Part shown: in pieces, positions 23,837-32,768 of the stretch
Position numbering within the stretch: the stretch's first letter is position 1
Layout of the letters: every line of letters begins with the position of its first letter
DNA from: Mycolicibacterium fortuitum subsp. fortuitum
GTDB lineage: Bacteria > Actinomycetota > Actinomycetes > Mycobacteriales > Mycobacteriaceae
Direction: 5' to 3'
Length of the DNA: 64,000 nt
NCBI RefSeq assembly: GCF_022179545.1
Contig: NZ_AP025518.1
Span: forward strand, 558,001 to 622,000
The notes under the pieces: generated by a model
Told to the model about the DNA's origin: nothing
The model's database searches: none
Seen by the model: only the letters and a program-made list of their open reading frames with translations
Made by a program: the position numbers and the translations under genes

Positions 23837-24511
23837 TCAGTGCGCGCGCTTGGCCAACCGTTCTGCGTTGTCGATGAGGATGCTGCGCCCCTGGACGCGA
23901 ATCCATCCACGTTGCGCGAAGTCCGACAGCGCTTTGTTGACCGTCTCCCGCGAGGAACCCACGAGCTGGGCGATCTCCTCCTGGGTCAGCTCATGGTCGA
24001 CGCGCAGTGCGGTGCCGTCTCGGCTGCCGAACCGCTGCGCCAGGTACAGCAGCTGCTTGGCGACCCGACCCGGCACGTCGGTGAAGATCAGGTCGGACAG
24101 GTTGTCGTTGGTGCGACGCAACCGGCGGGCCAGTACCCGCAGAAGTTGTTCGGCGATCTCGGGCCGATCGGCGATCCAGCTGCGCAGCACGCTGCGGCTC
24201 ATCATGACCGCCTTCACCTCGGTCAGTGCGGTCACCGTCGAAGTTCGCGGGCCGGGATCGAAGATGGCGAGCTCGCCGAACATGTCTGACGGGCCCATCA
24301 GGGTGATCAGACTGTCCCGGCCATCCACTGACTTGCGGCCGATCTTCACCTTGCCCGCGGTGATGATGTACAGGGTGTCGCCGGGCTCGCCCTCGCTGAA
24401 CACCACCTCGGTGCGGCGGAATGTCACCGGCTCCAACTGCCGCACCAGCGCTGCCACGGCGTCTGGCGACACACCCTGGAAGATGCCGGCACGGGCCAGC
24501 ACTTCATTCAT
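23837..24511 (-). CDS. CRP/FNR-family cAMP-responsive regulator, CRP paralogue
   Basis: A 224-residue regulator closely similar along its length to Mtb CRP (Rv3676). The cyclic-nucleotide domain is seen in [40 protein letters not shown] and [20 protein letters not shown]. The HTH is in [20 protein letters not shown]. The neighbours (MarR, Rv2004c-like gene) are not those I recall for Rv3676, and some fast growers carry a second CRP, so this is more likely the paralogue. Start ATG 24511 has GGGGGA before it. It acts in the cytoplasm as a DNA-binding dimer. Confidence 0.88.
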   Translation of the reverse strand: MNEVLARAGIFQGVSPDAVAALVRQLEPVTFRRTEVVFSEGEPGDTLYIITAGKVKIGRKSVDGRDSLITLMGPSDMFGELAIFDPGPRTSTVTALTEVKAVMMSRSVLRSWIADRPEIAEQLLRVLARRLRRTNDNLSDLIFTDVPGRVAKQLLYLAQRFGSRDGTALRVDHELTQEEIAQLVGSSRETVNKALSDFAQRGWIRVQGRSILIDNAERLAKRAH

Positions 24512-24615
24512 ATTTCCCCCTTGGATGGGTGCGCCGAACCCGGCCGGCTGGAAAGTTTGTACAGGTCGCAGCCGAAAGCTAGGCCGCCGTTTTACTTTAC
24601 AAGGGCCGTGGCGGG

Positions 24616-24630
24616 CCCGGCGGCTCCGGG
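24616..24630 (-). terminator. Candidate hairpin after the kinase/ATPase gene
   Basis: CCCGG and CCGGG pair around a 5-base loop, 44 bases beyond the stop of the leftward gene ending at 24674. There is no clear T run; support is weak. Confidence 0.25.
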
Positions 24631-24673
24631 TTTACACCGGATCGCTATTTCGTAACGGTGGCGGGTACCGGGT

Positions 24674-26170
24674 TCAGATTGCCGAACAGCAGATCCGCTG
24701 GGCTTCGGCGACGGAGTCCGCGAGTGGGCGACGCGTGTTGATGAGATGCGCGTCAGACCAGTCCGCGCCGGTCGCCAAACCTTCTGCGATCTGCGGGGTG
24801 GCATCCGAGTTGGTGACCTGTCGCTCGACGATCCGCTGTTTGGCTTCGTCGAGAGGCACCGTGCAGGCCAACTCCACCGTTGGGCAATGCTGCTCAGCCG
24901 CAATATCGCGCGCCTGCCGTCGACGGTCCGGATCCCTCCAGGTGCCGTCGAGGATCACCGACTGCCCCATGGCCAACGTCTGGCGGGCTTGTTCGAGCAC
25001 GGCCTCATAAACGGCCGACACGTTCTCTTTGCTGTAGAGCCCCTCGTTCAATATCCCCGTCGCGCCGTCGAGGACTCCACGCTCCTGCAACTCCCGGCGC
25101 ACATCATCGGTGGAGATGACCCGTGCAGCCACCTGTTCAGCGAGCGCGTGTGCGAGCGTGGTCTTGCCGGTGCCGGGACCACCGCCGACGATGATCAGCC
25201 GTACGGCGCCTCGGCGGAGGTGGTCGACGGCGATGTCGAGGTGACGCTTCGCATCGTCTGCGGCGCTCGGGTTGCCCTGCTGAACTCTGATGCAGTCGAC
25301 CTTGGCGCGGACCACGGCACGGTAGGCCACGTAGAAGTCGACCAAAGCCGGCGGCGGAGAATCTGCGGACAGCCGCTGATACTCGGCGATGAAGTGGTCC
25401 GCCAGGTCTCTGCGGCCGAGGAATTCCAGGTCCATCGCCAGGAACGCGGCGTCGTCGCAGCAGTCGACATGACGCAGGCTGTCGTCGAACTCCAGACAGT
25501 CGAGGATGGCCGGACCCTCCGGCATGCAGAAGATGTCGCCCGTCAGCAAGTCGGCGTGGCCGTCGACAATGCGCCGGTTGGCGATGCGGTCGTCGAACAG
25601 CGCGGTGCGGCCGACGATGAACTGTTCATACAGTCGGTCGACCTCGGCCAGCGATTCCGCCGGGATCACTGTTTCCACGTACCGGTGCAGTTCCGTCACG
25701 TTGTCCCGCCAGCGGCCGGCAACCGCGGGGGCCGTGCCTGCGTGGTCGATGGCCTCGGATCGTTCGGCGCCGGCGTGAAAGCGGGCCATCGCGTCGGCGA
25801 TCGCCGACAGATGCTCGAGCACGGGTTCACCACTGAGCACGATCGACGTCAACCGGCGGGAATCGGGATATCTGCGCATCACGATCACCGGTTCGGCCGG
25901 GCCATCTTGCGGCCCGGAGAAGTGGGCGACCCCGAGGTAGCTGTCGGGCGCCAGTCGCTGGTTCAGGCGCACTTCGCGCACGCACACCTGTTCGCGTTGG
26001 TCGACCGAGCTGAAATCGAGAAAGTCCGTGGTGACCGGCTTTTTCACCTTGTAAGCCCGGTCGCCCACCAAGGCGACGATGCCGGTGTGAGTTTCGTGTA
26101 TTTCCGCTGCGGCACCGTCTGCCGCGGACTCAGCGGTCTGCGACATCGTCGGCCGGGCTGAAGTGTCCAT
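24674..26170 (-). CDS. Rv2004c-like fusion of phosphotransferase-like domain and P-loop kinase/ATPase
   Basis: A 498-residue protein, the same length as Mtb Rv2004c. The N-terminal half resembles aminoglycoside phosphotransferase-fold proteins (IVMRRYPDSRRL, DGHADLLTGDIFC at 203-215, ILDCLEFDDSLRHVDCCDD). The C-terminal third is a separate nucleotide-binding unit with Walker A GGGPGTGKTTLA at 329-340 and VILDGTWRDPDRR. Rv2004c belongs to the Mtb DosR hypoxia regulon as I recall it. Two DosR-like boxes lie 60-95 bases above the start here. Substrate is unknown. Divergent from the ctaD paralogue. Confidence 0.85.
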   Translation of the reverse strand: MDTSARPTMSQTAESAADGAAAEIHETHTGIVALVGDRAYKVKKPVTTDFLDFSSVDQREQVCVREVRLNQRLAPDSYLGVAHFSGPQDGPAEPVIVMRRYPDSRRLTSIVLSGEPVLEHLSAIADAMARFHAGAERSEAIDHAGTAPAVAGRWRDNVTELHRYVETVIPAESLAEVDRLYEQFIVGRTALFDDRIANRRIVDGHADLLTGDIFCMPEGPAILDCLEFDDSLRHVDCCDDAAFLAMDLEFLGRRDLADHFIAEYQRLSADSPPPALVDFYVAYRAVVRAKVDCIRVQQGNPSAADDAKRHLDIAVDHLRRGAVRLIIVGGGPGTGKTTLAHALAEQVAARVISTDDVRRELQERGVLDGATGILNEGLYSKENVSAVYEAVLEQARQTLAMGQSVILDGTWRDPDRRRQARDIAAEQHCPTVELACTVPLDEAKQRIVERQVTNSDATPQIAEGLATGADWSDAHLINTRRPLADSVAEAQRICCSAI

Positions 26171-26228
26171 AACCGATGATTGCCCTACGTGGTCAACGAA
26201 CGGTAGTGGTCATCGGTCGGCGTATTCC

Positions 26229-26263
26229 TGCCGAAAGTCCTTCAGGGCAGGGCCCAAAGTCTC
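26229..26263 (-). promoter_or_regulatory. Two tandem DosR-like boxes upstream of the Rv2004c-like gene
   Basis: On the minus strand, GAGACTTTGGGCCCT (26249-26263) matches the DosR consensus core GGGACTWWAGTCCC at most positions. AAGGACTTTCGGCA (26229-26242) carries a good GGACTTT half-site. The two are about two helical turns apart, the usual spacing of paired DosR sites. Binding is inferred from motif only. Confidence 0.5.
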
Positions 26264-26393
26264 TATCGGCAACTTACATCTGGCCGCGAAACAGTCGTAA
26301 TGGCCGCGGTTTTGAGTCGAGCGGTCGGCAGTTGCTTTGCTGCACCGGTGTTTCCGCGATTCACCGCCTGAGCCCGAAAGGCACCAACGTTGA

Positions 26394-26406
26394 GGACCAA
26401 AGTCCC
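26394..26406 (+). promoter_or_regulatory. DosR-like box upstream of the ctaD paralogue
   Basis: GGACCAAAGTCCC is a near-perfect inverted repeat that fits the DosR core with one base off (C for T). It lies 99 bases before the GTG start of the cytochrome oxidase gene, in the 334-base gap shared with the Rv2004c-like gene. The rest of the gap shows no further clear motif. Confidence 0.5.
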
Positions 26407-26504
26407 TTCTCCCGACCGGTCCACACGCGGCAGTGTTCACTCGCGATCTTGATCGCCATCGCTCGGAACGAGCCTGTTCACGCAGGGGGAGAGGAGATCT
26501 GTCA

Positions 26505-28226
26505 GTGGCTGTCGAAGCCCCTCCGATCGGAGAACTCGAGGCACGTCGTCCTTTTCCGGAACGTATAGGCCCCAAGGGCAATCTGATCTACAAGCTCATC
26601 ACGACGACCGACCACAAGCTGATCGGCATCATGTACTGCGTCACCTGCTTCGCGTTCTTCGGGATCGGCGGGGTGATGGCCCTTTTGATGCGCACTGAAC
26701 TGACCGAACCGGGGTTGCAGTTCCTGTCCAATGAGCAGTTCAACCAGCTGTTCACCATGCATGGCACGGTGATGCTGTTGTTCTACGCCACCCCGATCGT
26801 GTTCGGGTTCGCCAACTTGGTGCTGCCGCTGCAGATCGGTGCGCCCGACGTGGCGTTCCCGCGACTGAACGCCTTGTCGTACTGGCTGTTTCTGTTCGGC
26901 GCGCTGATCGCGCTCGGAGGCTTCATCACCCCTGGGGGCGCGGCGGATTTCGGCTGGACCGCCTACACGCCGCTGAGCGATGCCATTCACTCGCCCGGCG
27001 TCGGTGCGGATCTGTGGATCCTCGGCATCGCCGTCGGCGGTCTGGGCACCATCCTCGGCGCGGTCAACATGATCACCACCGTGGTCTGCATGCGGGCGCC
27101 CGGTATGACCATGTTCCGGATGCCGATCTTCACCTGGAACATCCTGGTCACCTCGATGCTCGTGGTGATCGTGTTTCCCTTGCTGACCGCCGCGATGCTC
27201 GGACTGGCCGCTGACCGCCGGCTCGACGCCCACATCTATGACCCTGCAAACGGCGGCGTCATCCTCTTCCAGCATCTGTTCTGGTTCTTCGGCCACCCCG
27301 AGGTATACGTTCTGGCCCTGCCTTTCTTCGGAGTCGTGTCCGAGATCATCCCCGTCTTCAGTCGCAAGCCGATCTTCGGTTACACCACGTTGGTGTACGC
27401 CACCATCAGCATCGCGGCGCTGTCGGTTGCGGTGTGGGCGCACCACATGTACGCCACCGGCGCGGTGTTGCTGCCGTTCTTCAGCTTCATGACGTTCCTG
27501 ATCGCCGTCCCGACGGGCATCAAGTTCTTCAACTGGATCGGCACGATGTGGAAGGGCCAGTTGACATTTGAATCCCCGATGCTGTTCTCGGTCGGCTTTC
27601 TGGTCACCTTCCTGCTCGGTGGCCTGTCGGGCGTGCTGCTGGCCAGCCCGCCGGTCGATTTCCACGTCACCGACAGCTACTTCGTCGTGGCGCATTTCCA
27701 CTACACCCTTTTCGGCACCATCGTGTTCGCCACCTACGCCGGCGTGTACTTCTGGTTCCCGAAGATGACCGGACGCCTGCTCGACGAACGACTGGCCAAA
27801 GTGCACTTCTGGCTGACCTTCATCGGCTTCCACGCCACGTTCCTGGTGCAGCACTGGGTCGGTGACGAGGGCATGCCGCGCCGCTATGCCGACTACCTGC
27901 CCAGCGATGGGTTCACCACGCTCAATGTGGTGTCCACCGTCGGGTCGTTCATCCTGGGTATCTCGGTCTTGCCGTTCGTGTGGAACGTGTTCAAGAGCTG
28001 GCGCTACGGCGAACCGGTGACGGTCGACGACCCGTGGGGTTTCGGTAACTCGCTGGAGTGGGCGACGTCCTGCCCGCCGCCGCGGCACAACTTCACCGAG
28101 CTGCCCCGGATCCGTTCGGAGCGTCCGGCGTTCGAGCTGCACTACCCGCACATGGTCGAGCGCATGCGCGCCGAGGCCCACGTAGGCCACCGCCATGAGC
28201 CGGAACTTCAGGAGAGTGTGCGGTGA
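26505..28226 (+). CDS. ctaD: Cytochrome c oxidase (aa3) subunit I
   Basis: A 573-residue haem-copper oxidase core subunit, very similar along its length to Mtb CtaD. The low-spin haem His is in LFTMHGT (His86). The CuB/haem a3 centre is formed by GHPEVY (His264, cross-linked Tyr268), WAHHMY (His313, His314) and VAHFHY (His397, His399). The K-channel region [19 protein letters not shown] is kept. About twelve membrane helices. GTG 26505 is chosen for the GAGGAG upstream. Genes for subunits II, III or assembly factors are not adjacent, so this is probably a second ctaD copy that uses shared partners. A DosR-like box upstream suggests low-oxygen control. Confidence 0.93.
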   Translation: MAVEAPPIGELEARRPFPERIGPKGNLIYKLITTTDHKLIGIMYCVTCFAFFGIGGVMALLMRTELTEPGLQFLSNEQFNQLFTMHGTVMLLFYATPIVFGFANLVLPLQIGAPDVAFPRLNALSYWLFLFGALIALGGFITPGGAADFGWTAYTPLSDAIHSPGVGADLWILGIAVGGLGTILGAVNMITTVVCMRAPGMTMFRMPIFTWNILVTSMLVVIVFPLLTAAMLGLAADRRLDAHIYDPANGGVILFQHLFWFFGHPEVYVLALPFFGVVSEIIPVFSRKPIFGYTTLVYATISIAALSVAVWAHHMYATGAVLLPFFSFMTFLIAVPTGIKFFNWIGTMWKGQLTFESPMLFSVGFLVTFLLGGLSGVLLASPPVDFHVTDSYFVVAHFHYTLFGTIVFATYAGVYFWFPKMTGRLLDERLAKVHFWLTFIGFHATFLVQHWVGDEGMPRRYADYLPSDGFTTLNVVSTVGSFILGISVLPFVWNVFKSWRYGEPVTVDDPWGFGNSLEWATSCPPPRHNFTELPRIRSERPAFELHYPHMVERMRAEAHVGHRHEPELQESVR

Positions 28227-28231
28227 TCGTG

Positions 28232-28894
28232 CTACTGGGGACTGACCAGCCCGGCGTCGTACGCGTGGATGATCGCGGCGGCCCGGTCGCGTAGGTCGAG
28301 CTTGATGAAGATGTGGCCGATGTGGCTCTTCACAGTGAGCCCGGAGATGGTGAGCTCATCGGCGATCTCGGCGTTCGAATACCCCTTGGCGATCAGCGTC
28401 AGCACATCGAGTTCGCGGGCCGTGAGGTCGCCGACCGCGGCTGCGCGGCGCGGTTCGGCCGCCTTGCGGTAGGTGGTGAGGACCCGAGAGGTCACCGCGG
28501 GGTCGAGATAGCTGTCGCCATGTGCCACTGCCCGGACGGCCCGGATCAGTTCCTCGGCAGAGGAATCCTTCAGCACGAAGCCGCTGGCACCGGCGCGCAA
28601 TGCGCCGCTGAGTAACTCGTCATCGTTGAATGTGGTCAGCGCCAGCACCGGTGGCCCGTCCACCGACGTCACCTGCCGCGTCGCCTCGATCCCGTCGACA
28701 CGTTTCATGCGTAGATCCATCACCACCACGTCGGGGCGGTACCGACAGACTGCCTCGGGCACTTCGTCGCCGTCGGCGCATTCGGCGACGATCGTGAATC
28801 CGTCCTTGCGTCGCAGGATGCGTCGCAGCCCGGAGCGGACCAGGTCCTGGTCATCGACCAGGAGCACCCCAATATCGGTTACCGGTTCCGTCAT
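28232..28894 (-). CDS. NarL/LuxR-family response regulator
   Basis: A 220-residue two-component regulator. The receiver domain has the acidic pair in VLLVDDQDLV, the phospho-acceptor Asp in VVVMDLRMKRVDG, and the switch Lys in GFVLKDSSAEE. The C-terminal LuxR HTH is seen in DLTARELDVLTLIAKGYSNA and EIADELTISGLTVKSHIGHI. The ATG at 28894 overlaps the histidine kinase stop (ATGA), so kinase and regulator are co-translated. It ends 5 bases from the convergent ctaD gene. Not DosR itself: the kinase partner is a membrane type without GAF domains. Confidence 0.9.
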   Translation of the reverse strand: MTEPVTDIGVLLVDDQDLVRSGLRRILRRKDGFTIVAECADGDEVPEAVCRYRPDVVVMDLRMKRVDGIEATRQVTSVDGPPVLALTTFNDDELLSGALRAGASGFVLKDSSAEELIRAVRAVAHGDSYLDPAVTSRVLTTYRKAAEPRRAAAVGDLTARELDVLTLIAKGYSNAEIADELTISGLTVKSHIGHIFIKLDLRDRAAAIIHAYDAGLVSPQ

Positions 28895-30108
28895 GACACC
28901 ACGGGGCACCACCGGGACGCCCGGTCGGTGTCGTCCAGCGGAATGTTCGTGCGTACCGACCATCCGTCATCGGCGGGACCGACGCTGATGATCCCGCCGA
29001 GCAGCTCGACCCGTTGGCGCATACCGCGCACGCCCCGGCCCTCGACGTCCCGTCCGCTCTGGCGGGACAGAACTGCCGCCGGGAGCCGGTTGGCGACGGT
29101 CAGGGTGGCCGAGGTGCGGGAGATCCTCAGTAGCACTGTGGCCTCCGTGTCGGGCGCGTGTTTGGCGATGTTCGCCAGAGACTCCTGGGCGATGCGGTAC
29201 AACGCCAGCCCTACGGCTGCTGAGACGAACTCGGTGCGGCCGGTCGCCTCGAGACGTACGTTGAGTCCGGCGCGTACGAAATCGTCTACGAGACAACCAA
29301 TGTCGTCCACTCCAGGTTCGGGAGCCATGCTCATCGGCGCCCCGTCGAGCAACCCGACCGTGCGGCGGATATCGGCCATGGCCTGGCGGCCGAGACGTTC
29401 GGCCTGCTCCAATGCCTCGACCGCGTCGTCGACATCGCGGTCCTGCTGCAACCCGCGGCGCGCACCCGTCACGTGCAGCAGGGTCACGCTCAGGGAGTGC
29501 GCGATCACGTCGTGGACCTCTCGGGCAATGCGGCGCCGTTCATCGGCCGCGGCATGTCGGGCCTGCGCGGCCTGTGACTCCTGCTGCTGCCGCATGAGTT
29601 GTTGCTGGGTGTGTACGAGATAGCCCACCAGCCAACCCATCCCGAGGATCCCCAGATACAGCGGCAGAGCGTCGAGGCGATGTTGAGACGCGGCGGTCAG
29701 CAGTAGGGCGGCCGCGGTCAGCGAGGCCAGGAAACCACCCCACACCCCGACCAGTGAGGCGACCTCACCGACCATCAGGACAGCGATGAGCGGAGCGAAA
29801 TCATTGGAGATCGGTGTCGCAGTCGCGAACAACAACACGGCCGTCGCGGTAGTCCAGGTGGACCAGACGATCGGTGCCTTGAAATCGACACCCGAAAAGT
29901 AGAACAACGCGAACGGGGCAACACAGACAAAGAGTGCGAGCAGGCTCGCCGGGAGATCCTCCGCCGGACGTTGCACCATGGCCACCACGCCGGCACCGAT
30001 CACCGTGGAGTCGAACGCCAAGACGATGGCCCAGTTGTAGCCCACCGGGAGGGCGTACCCCCGCCGGCGCACATGCCCACGCAAGCTGCGCGCGATGCTG
30101 CCGAGCAT
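28891..30108 (-). CDS. Membrane sensor histidine kinase, HisKA_3 family
   Basis: About 405 residues from ATG 30108. Five to six N-terminal membrane segments (WAIVLAFDSTVIGAGVV, LLALFVCVAPFALFYFSG, ALPLYLGILGMGWLVGYLV) act as the sensor. The H-box is ERRRIAREVHDVIAHSLSVT with the phospho-His. The ATP-lid region includes YRIAQESLANIAKHA and GRGVRGMRQRVELLGG. The frame continues upstream to a GTG at 30213 that directly follows the stop of the next gene; neither start has a good ribosome site. Pairs with the downstream NarL-type regulator. Signal unknown; its place beside ctaD and near CRP suggests respiration or redox (inferred). Confidence 0.88.
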   Translation of the reverse strand: MLGSIARSLRGHVRRRGYALPVGYNWAIVLAFDSTVIGAGVVAMVQRPAEDLPASLLALFVCVAPFALFYFSGVDFKAPIVWSTWTTATAVLLFATATPISNDFAPLIAVLMVGEVASLVGVWGGFLASLTAAALLLTAASQHRLDALPLYLGILGMGWLVGYLVHTQQQLMRQQQESQAAQARHAAADERRRIAREVHDVIAHSLSVTLLHVTGARRGLQQDRDVDDAVEALEQAERLGRQAMADIRRTVGLLDGAPMSMAPEPGVDDIGCLVDDFVRAGLNVRLEATGRTEFVSAAVGLALYRIAQESLANIAKHAPDTEATVLLRISRTSATLTVANRLPAAVLSRQSGRDVEGRGVRGMRQRVELLGGIISVGPADDGWSVRTNIPLDDTDRASRWCPVVS

Positions 30109-30213
30109 GTTCTGATGGTAGAAGGTGAGCCGCCGGCCGCGCCTCCTACCGGGGTCGGATTTCAGGAGGCCGGACTGCTTGGTGCCGGTTGTTCCGGGAT
30201 CAACTTTCAGCAC

Positions 30214-30495
30214 TCAGAGTCGCCACATTTCGCGCGCCATCGCGGCATCCTCGACGAAGCCCTCGCGCGGCGGCGGATAGTAGGGCCGCTTGAGGTCGGG
30301 TCGGGGGACGGCCGCCAGTGCGCTGCGCACCATCGCCAGGACATGGCGCCAGCGGCCGATCTTGGGTCGGCTCGGCCCGACGGGCATCGCGGGAACCGGC
30401 GGGTTGAAGACGGCGTCTTTCGCCGTCCATCCACGGGCGACGCCTGTCATCGAATTCGCTATCGAAACAGCTGCGGAACGCTGTGCTCGTGTCAT
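30214..30495 (-). CDS. Conserved-looking hypothetical protein, 93 residues
   Basis: A basic, Pro-rich protein starting MTRAQRSAAVSIANSMTGVA, with PKIGRWRHVLAMVRSALAAV and a C-terminus RPYYPPPREGFVEDAAMARE. No signal peptide; one weakly hydrophobic stretch. I do not recognise a domain. Good codon bias and position directly above the histidine kinase frame (its stop touches the alternative kinase GTG) suggest it is a real gene in the same operon. Overlapping frames in the same region look like shadows. Confidence 0.55.
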   Translation of the reverse strand: MTRAQRSAAVSIANSMTGVARGWTAKDAVFNPPVPAMPVGPSRPKIGRWRHVLAMVRSALAAVPRPDLKRPYYPPPREGFVEDAAMAREMWRL

Positions 30496-30553
30496 GCCTC
30501 GACGCTATGAAGAGCGCAGGTCAACCCACATCGCTCTGCTGTCCGATCTTGAT

Positions 30554-30565
30554 CTACGACCGTAG
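30554..30565. promoter_or_regulatory. Inverted repeat CTACG-AC-CGTAG between divergent genes
   Basis: A 12-bp inverted repeat 56 bases above the tetR start at 30622 and 58 bases above the 93-residue gene. Candidate autoregulatory TetR site; short, so only suggestive. Confidence 0.35.
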
Positions 30566-30621
30566 TAGGAGAACTGCACCGACCGCAGGACGATGAGCCC
30601 GTCAGTGATTAGGCTGCTGCC

Positions 30622-31287
30622 GTGGTCCCGAGTTCGACCCGTAGACGCGGTCCCCGGCGCGATGTCGACACCCGAGCGTTGATCGTCGACACCGCCGAGC
30701 GGATGTTCGCCGAGGCCTCGATCGGTGCGGTGGCGGCTCGGGCGGTAGCCCGTGAGGCCGGCGTCGCAAGCCGCGCCGTGGCCTACCACTTCCCGGTGAA
30801 ACGGGATCTGGTCGTGGCGGTGGCGCATCGGCGCGCGCCCACGGTGTTCGCGGCTGTGGTCGACGAGCTCGTCCGGGTAGCTCAGTCGGAGCACGATATT
30901 GGCGTCTGTGACGTGGTCGAGGCCCTGATCGCGCCTTACGTCAGGTTGCTCGACGAGGATCCGGTGGGTGGATTGCGGTGGCTGAAGGTGATGAATCAGC
31001 TCGCCCTGGACGAAGACCAGATCTGGCTCGATCAGTTGGCAGGCACCCCGAGTCTGCCCGAGTTGTTCTTCGCCGCGGCGGGCCGTGCGGTCCCGGACAT
31101 TCAAACTCGAGAAGGCCAGCAGCGCAGCACAATTGCCATCTTGTCTATGATCGGTTCGTTGGCGAGTTCTGACCTCGCCCTCTATGGGCGGCCCCTCGGC
31201 CCAGGCGGCCTGGATCGTGGTTGGGTCGATCAGCTGGTCCGATTCACCGGCAGCGGTTTACGCGGCAACGAGAATCTGCCCGATTAG
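30622..31287 (+). CDS. TetR-family transcriptional regulator
   Basis: A 221-residue regulator. The HTH reads LIVDTAERMFAEASIGAVAA then RAVAREAGVASRAVAYHFPV. The C-terminal half is helical, with WLKVMNQLALDEDQIWLDQL and AAAGRAVPDIQTREGQQ, like the TetR_C domains of fatty-acid or drug regulators. GTG start. The LysR gene begins 10 bases after its stop, so the two may be co-transcribed. Divergent from the hypothetical/two-component operon. Confidence 0.87.
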   Translation: MVPSSTRRRGPRRDVDTRALIVDTAERMFAEASIGAVAARAVAREAGVASRAVAYHFPVKRDLVVAVAHRRAPTVFAAVVDELVRVAQSEHDIGVCDVVEALIAPYVRLLDEDPVGGLRWLKVMNQLALDEDQIWLDQLAGTPSLPELFFAAAGRAVPDIQTREGQQRSTIAILSMIGSLASSDLALYGRPLGPGGLDRGWVDQLVRFTGSGLRGNENLPD

Positions 31288-31297
31288 GATCGTTTGC

Positions 31298-32167
31298 GTG
31301 CAAATCGACGGCCAGCAGCTTGCTGCGTTCGCCGCGGTGGTCGAGCTCGGGAGCTTCGACGCGGCCGCGCAACGTCTGCATGTGACTCCGTCGGCGGTAA
31401 GCCAGCGCATCAAGGCCCTTGAGCAACGTGTCGGCCAGGTGCTTGTAGTGCGCGAAAAGCCGTGCACAGCAACGGCTGCCGGAGTGCCACTGCTCAGACT
31501 CGCCGCACAGACGGCGTTGCTGGAATCCGAGACCTTGGCGGAGATGAGTGGTGGCTCGGCGCACCGCGCCAGAATCGCGCTGGCGGTCAACGCCGATTCG
31601 ATGGCGACGTGGTTCACCGGGGTGTTTGCGCAAGCGTCCGAGTTCCTGTTCGACGTCAGGATCGAGGATCAGGACCTGTCGGCGCGGCTGCTGCGTGAGG
31701 GCGTGGTGATGGGTGCGGTGACCACCGAGCGGCGCCCGGTGCCTGGCTGCCGGGTGCACCCGTTGGGAGCGATGCGTTATGTACCGGTGGCCGGCCCCGA
31801 GTACGTGCAGCGTTACCTGCCCGACGGTTTCACCCGCGATGCGGCCCAGGTGGCACCCTCGTTGGCCTGGAACCGTGATGACGCCTTGCAGGATCAATTG
31901 GTGCGCAAGGTGTTCCGCAAAGATGTCCGGCGCCCGATTCACTACATTCCGACCGCTGAGGGATTCGGTGCCGCCGTGCGGGCGGGGTTGGGCTGGGGGA
32001 TGTATCCCGAAGAACTGGTGGACGACGACTTCGTCCGGATCACCGAACAATTCCTGGATGTGCCGTTGTACTGGCAGTGCTGGAAGCTCGACAGCCACAC
32101 CGTGGAGACCGTCACGGCTGCTGTCCGCACCGCGGCGCAGAGCCTGCGCGGCGCGACACAGGCATGA
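31298..32167 (+). CDS. LysR-family regulator, ArgP/LysG type
   Basis: A 289-residue regulator. The N-terminal HTH is LAAFAAVVELGSFDAAAQRL then HVTPSAVSQRIKALEQRVGQ. The effector domain (VPVAGPEYVQRYLPDG, AEGFGAAVRAGLGWGMYPEE) follows the ArgP/LysG pattern, as in Mtb Rv1985c, which senses lysine/arginine. LysG normally faces a divergent lysE exporter gene; here no exporter is adjacent, and the upstream neighbour is a tetR gene in the same direction. GTG 31298 is the start giving the standard QIDGQQLAAF N-terminus. Confidence 0.87.
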   Translation: MQIDGQQLAAFAAVVELGSFDAAAQRLHVTPSAVSQRIKALEQRVGQVLVVREKPCTATAAGVPLLRLAAQTALLESETLAEMSGGSAHRARIALAVNADSMATWFTGVFAQASEFLFDVRIEDQDLSARLLREGVVMGAVTTERRPVPGCRVHPLGAMRYVPVAGPEYVQRYLPDGFTRDAAQVAPSLAWNRDDALQDQLVRKVFRKDVRRPIHYIPTAEGFGAAVRAGLGWGMYPEELVDDDFVRITEQFLDVPLYWQCWKLDSHTVETVTAAVRTAAQSLRGATQA

Positions 32168-32173
32168 GTCGCG

Positions 32174-32755
32174 TCAGCGCACCAGGGGTGCCAGGTGTTT
32201 GCGTGCGTAAGCGCGAACCGCTTCGTCGTCGTAGACGTCCAGCACCGGGCTGGGCATCTGGGCCAACGAGCACGCCAACCGGATATGGAGTTCGGCCACT
32301 GCGAGCAGATCGGCGTCGGGCATGGTGGCTCCGGCGGCGCGAAGGGCCTTGGCCATGGCCGACGACGCGTGGTGGAGAAACGCCGGAGCCTGATCGTAGG
32401 CACCGGCCACAGCGGTGAAGTCGGTGTCCAGTCGCAGGAACCGGCGCATCACGGGTTCGGTGGTCAAGAGCCGGATGCCTTCACAGAACGCCGCGACGGC
32501 GGCCTCGCTAGGGCCGGAATCGATTGCGACGGTGCGCAGCCGATGCATCGCCGCATCGAAGGTACGCCGTCCGAGTTCGGTGATGAGCGCGTCGCGGGTG
32601 GGGAAGCGCCGGTAGAGCGTGCGCCGGCTCACCCCGGCCTGCTTGGCGATGACATCCAGGCTGGCCCGGCCGAGTCCTACGAGCGCCACCTCCTCGGCAG
32701 TGGCCTTGAGGATGGCGTCTTCCTGTTCGGATTGGCTGGCGTTGCTGCGTGGCAT
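32174..32755 (-). CDS. TetR-family transcriptional regulator
   Basis: A 193-residue regulator. The HTH is AILKATAEEVALVGLGRASL then DVIAKQAGVSRRTLYRRFPT. The C-terminal half is Ala-rich helical. It starts 13 bases after the stop of the MpaB-family gene on the same strand and converges with the LysG gene. Position in the operon suggests it represses the shared promoter through the TGGCACA inverted repeat at 33713-33740. Confidence 0.87.
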   Translation of the reverse strand: MPRSNASQSEQEDAILKATAEEVALVGLGRASLDVIAKQAGVSRRTLYRRFPTRDALITELGRRTFDAAMHRLRTVAIDSGPSEAAVAAFCEGIRLLTTEPVMRRFLRLDTDFTAVAGAYDQAPAFLHHASSAMAKALRAAGATMPDADLLAVAELHIRLACSLAQMPSPVLDVYDDEAVRAYARKHLAPLVR

Positions 32756-32768
32756 CGCTACCAGTGTG

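Noticed and set aside
24746-26161. 471-codon plus frame opposite the Rv2004c-like gene
   Set aside because: Shadow of a gene with a clear Walker A motif and phosphotransferase-like domain; no domain in the antisense product.
26502-28196. 564-codon open frame on the minus strand opposite ctaD
   Set aside because: Product is rich in His, Arg, Gln and Glu with no domain, and the plus strand encodes an unmistakable cytochrome oxidase subunit. Long antisense frames are expected in high-GC DNA.
28232-30108. Two-component pair as the DosR-DosS system
   Set aside because: The kinase has a multi-helix membrane sensor and no GAF haem domains, and the regulator groups with general NarL types rather than showing DosR context.
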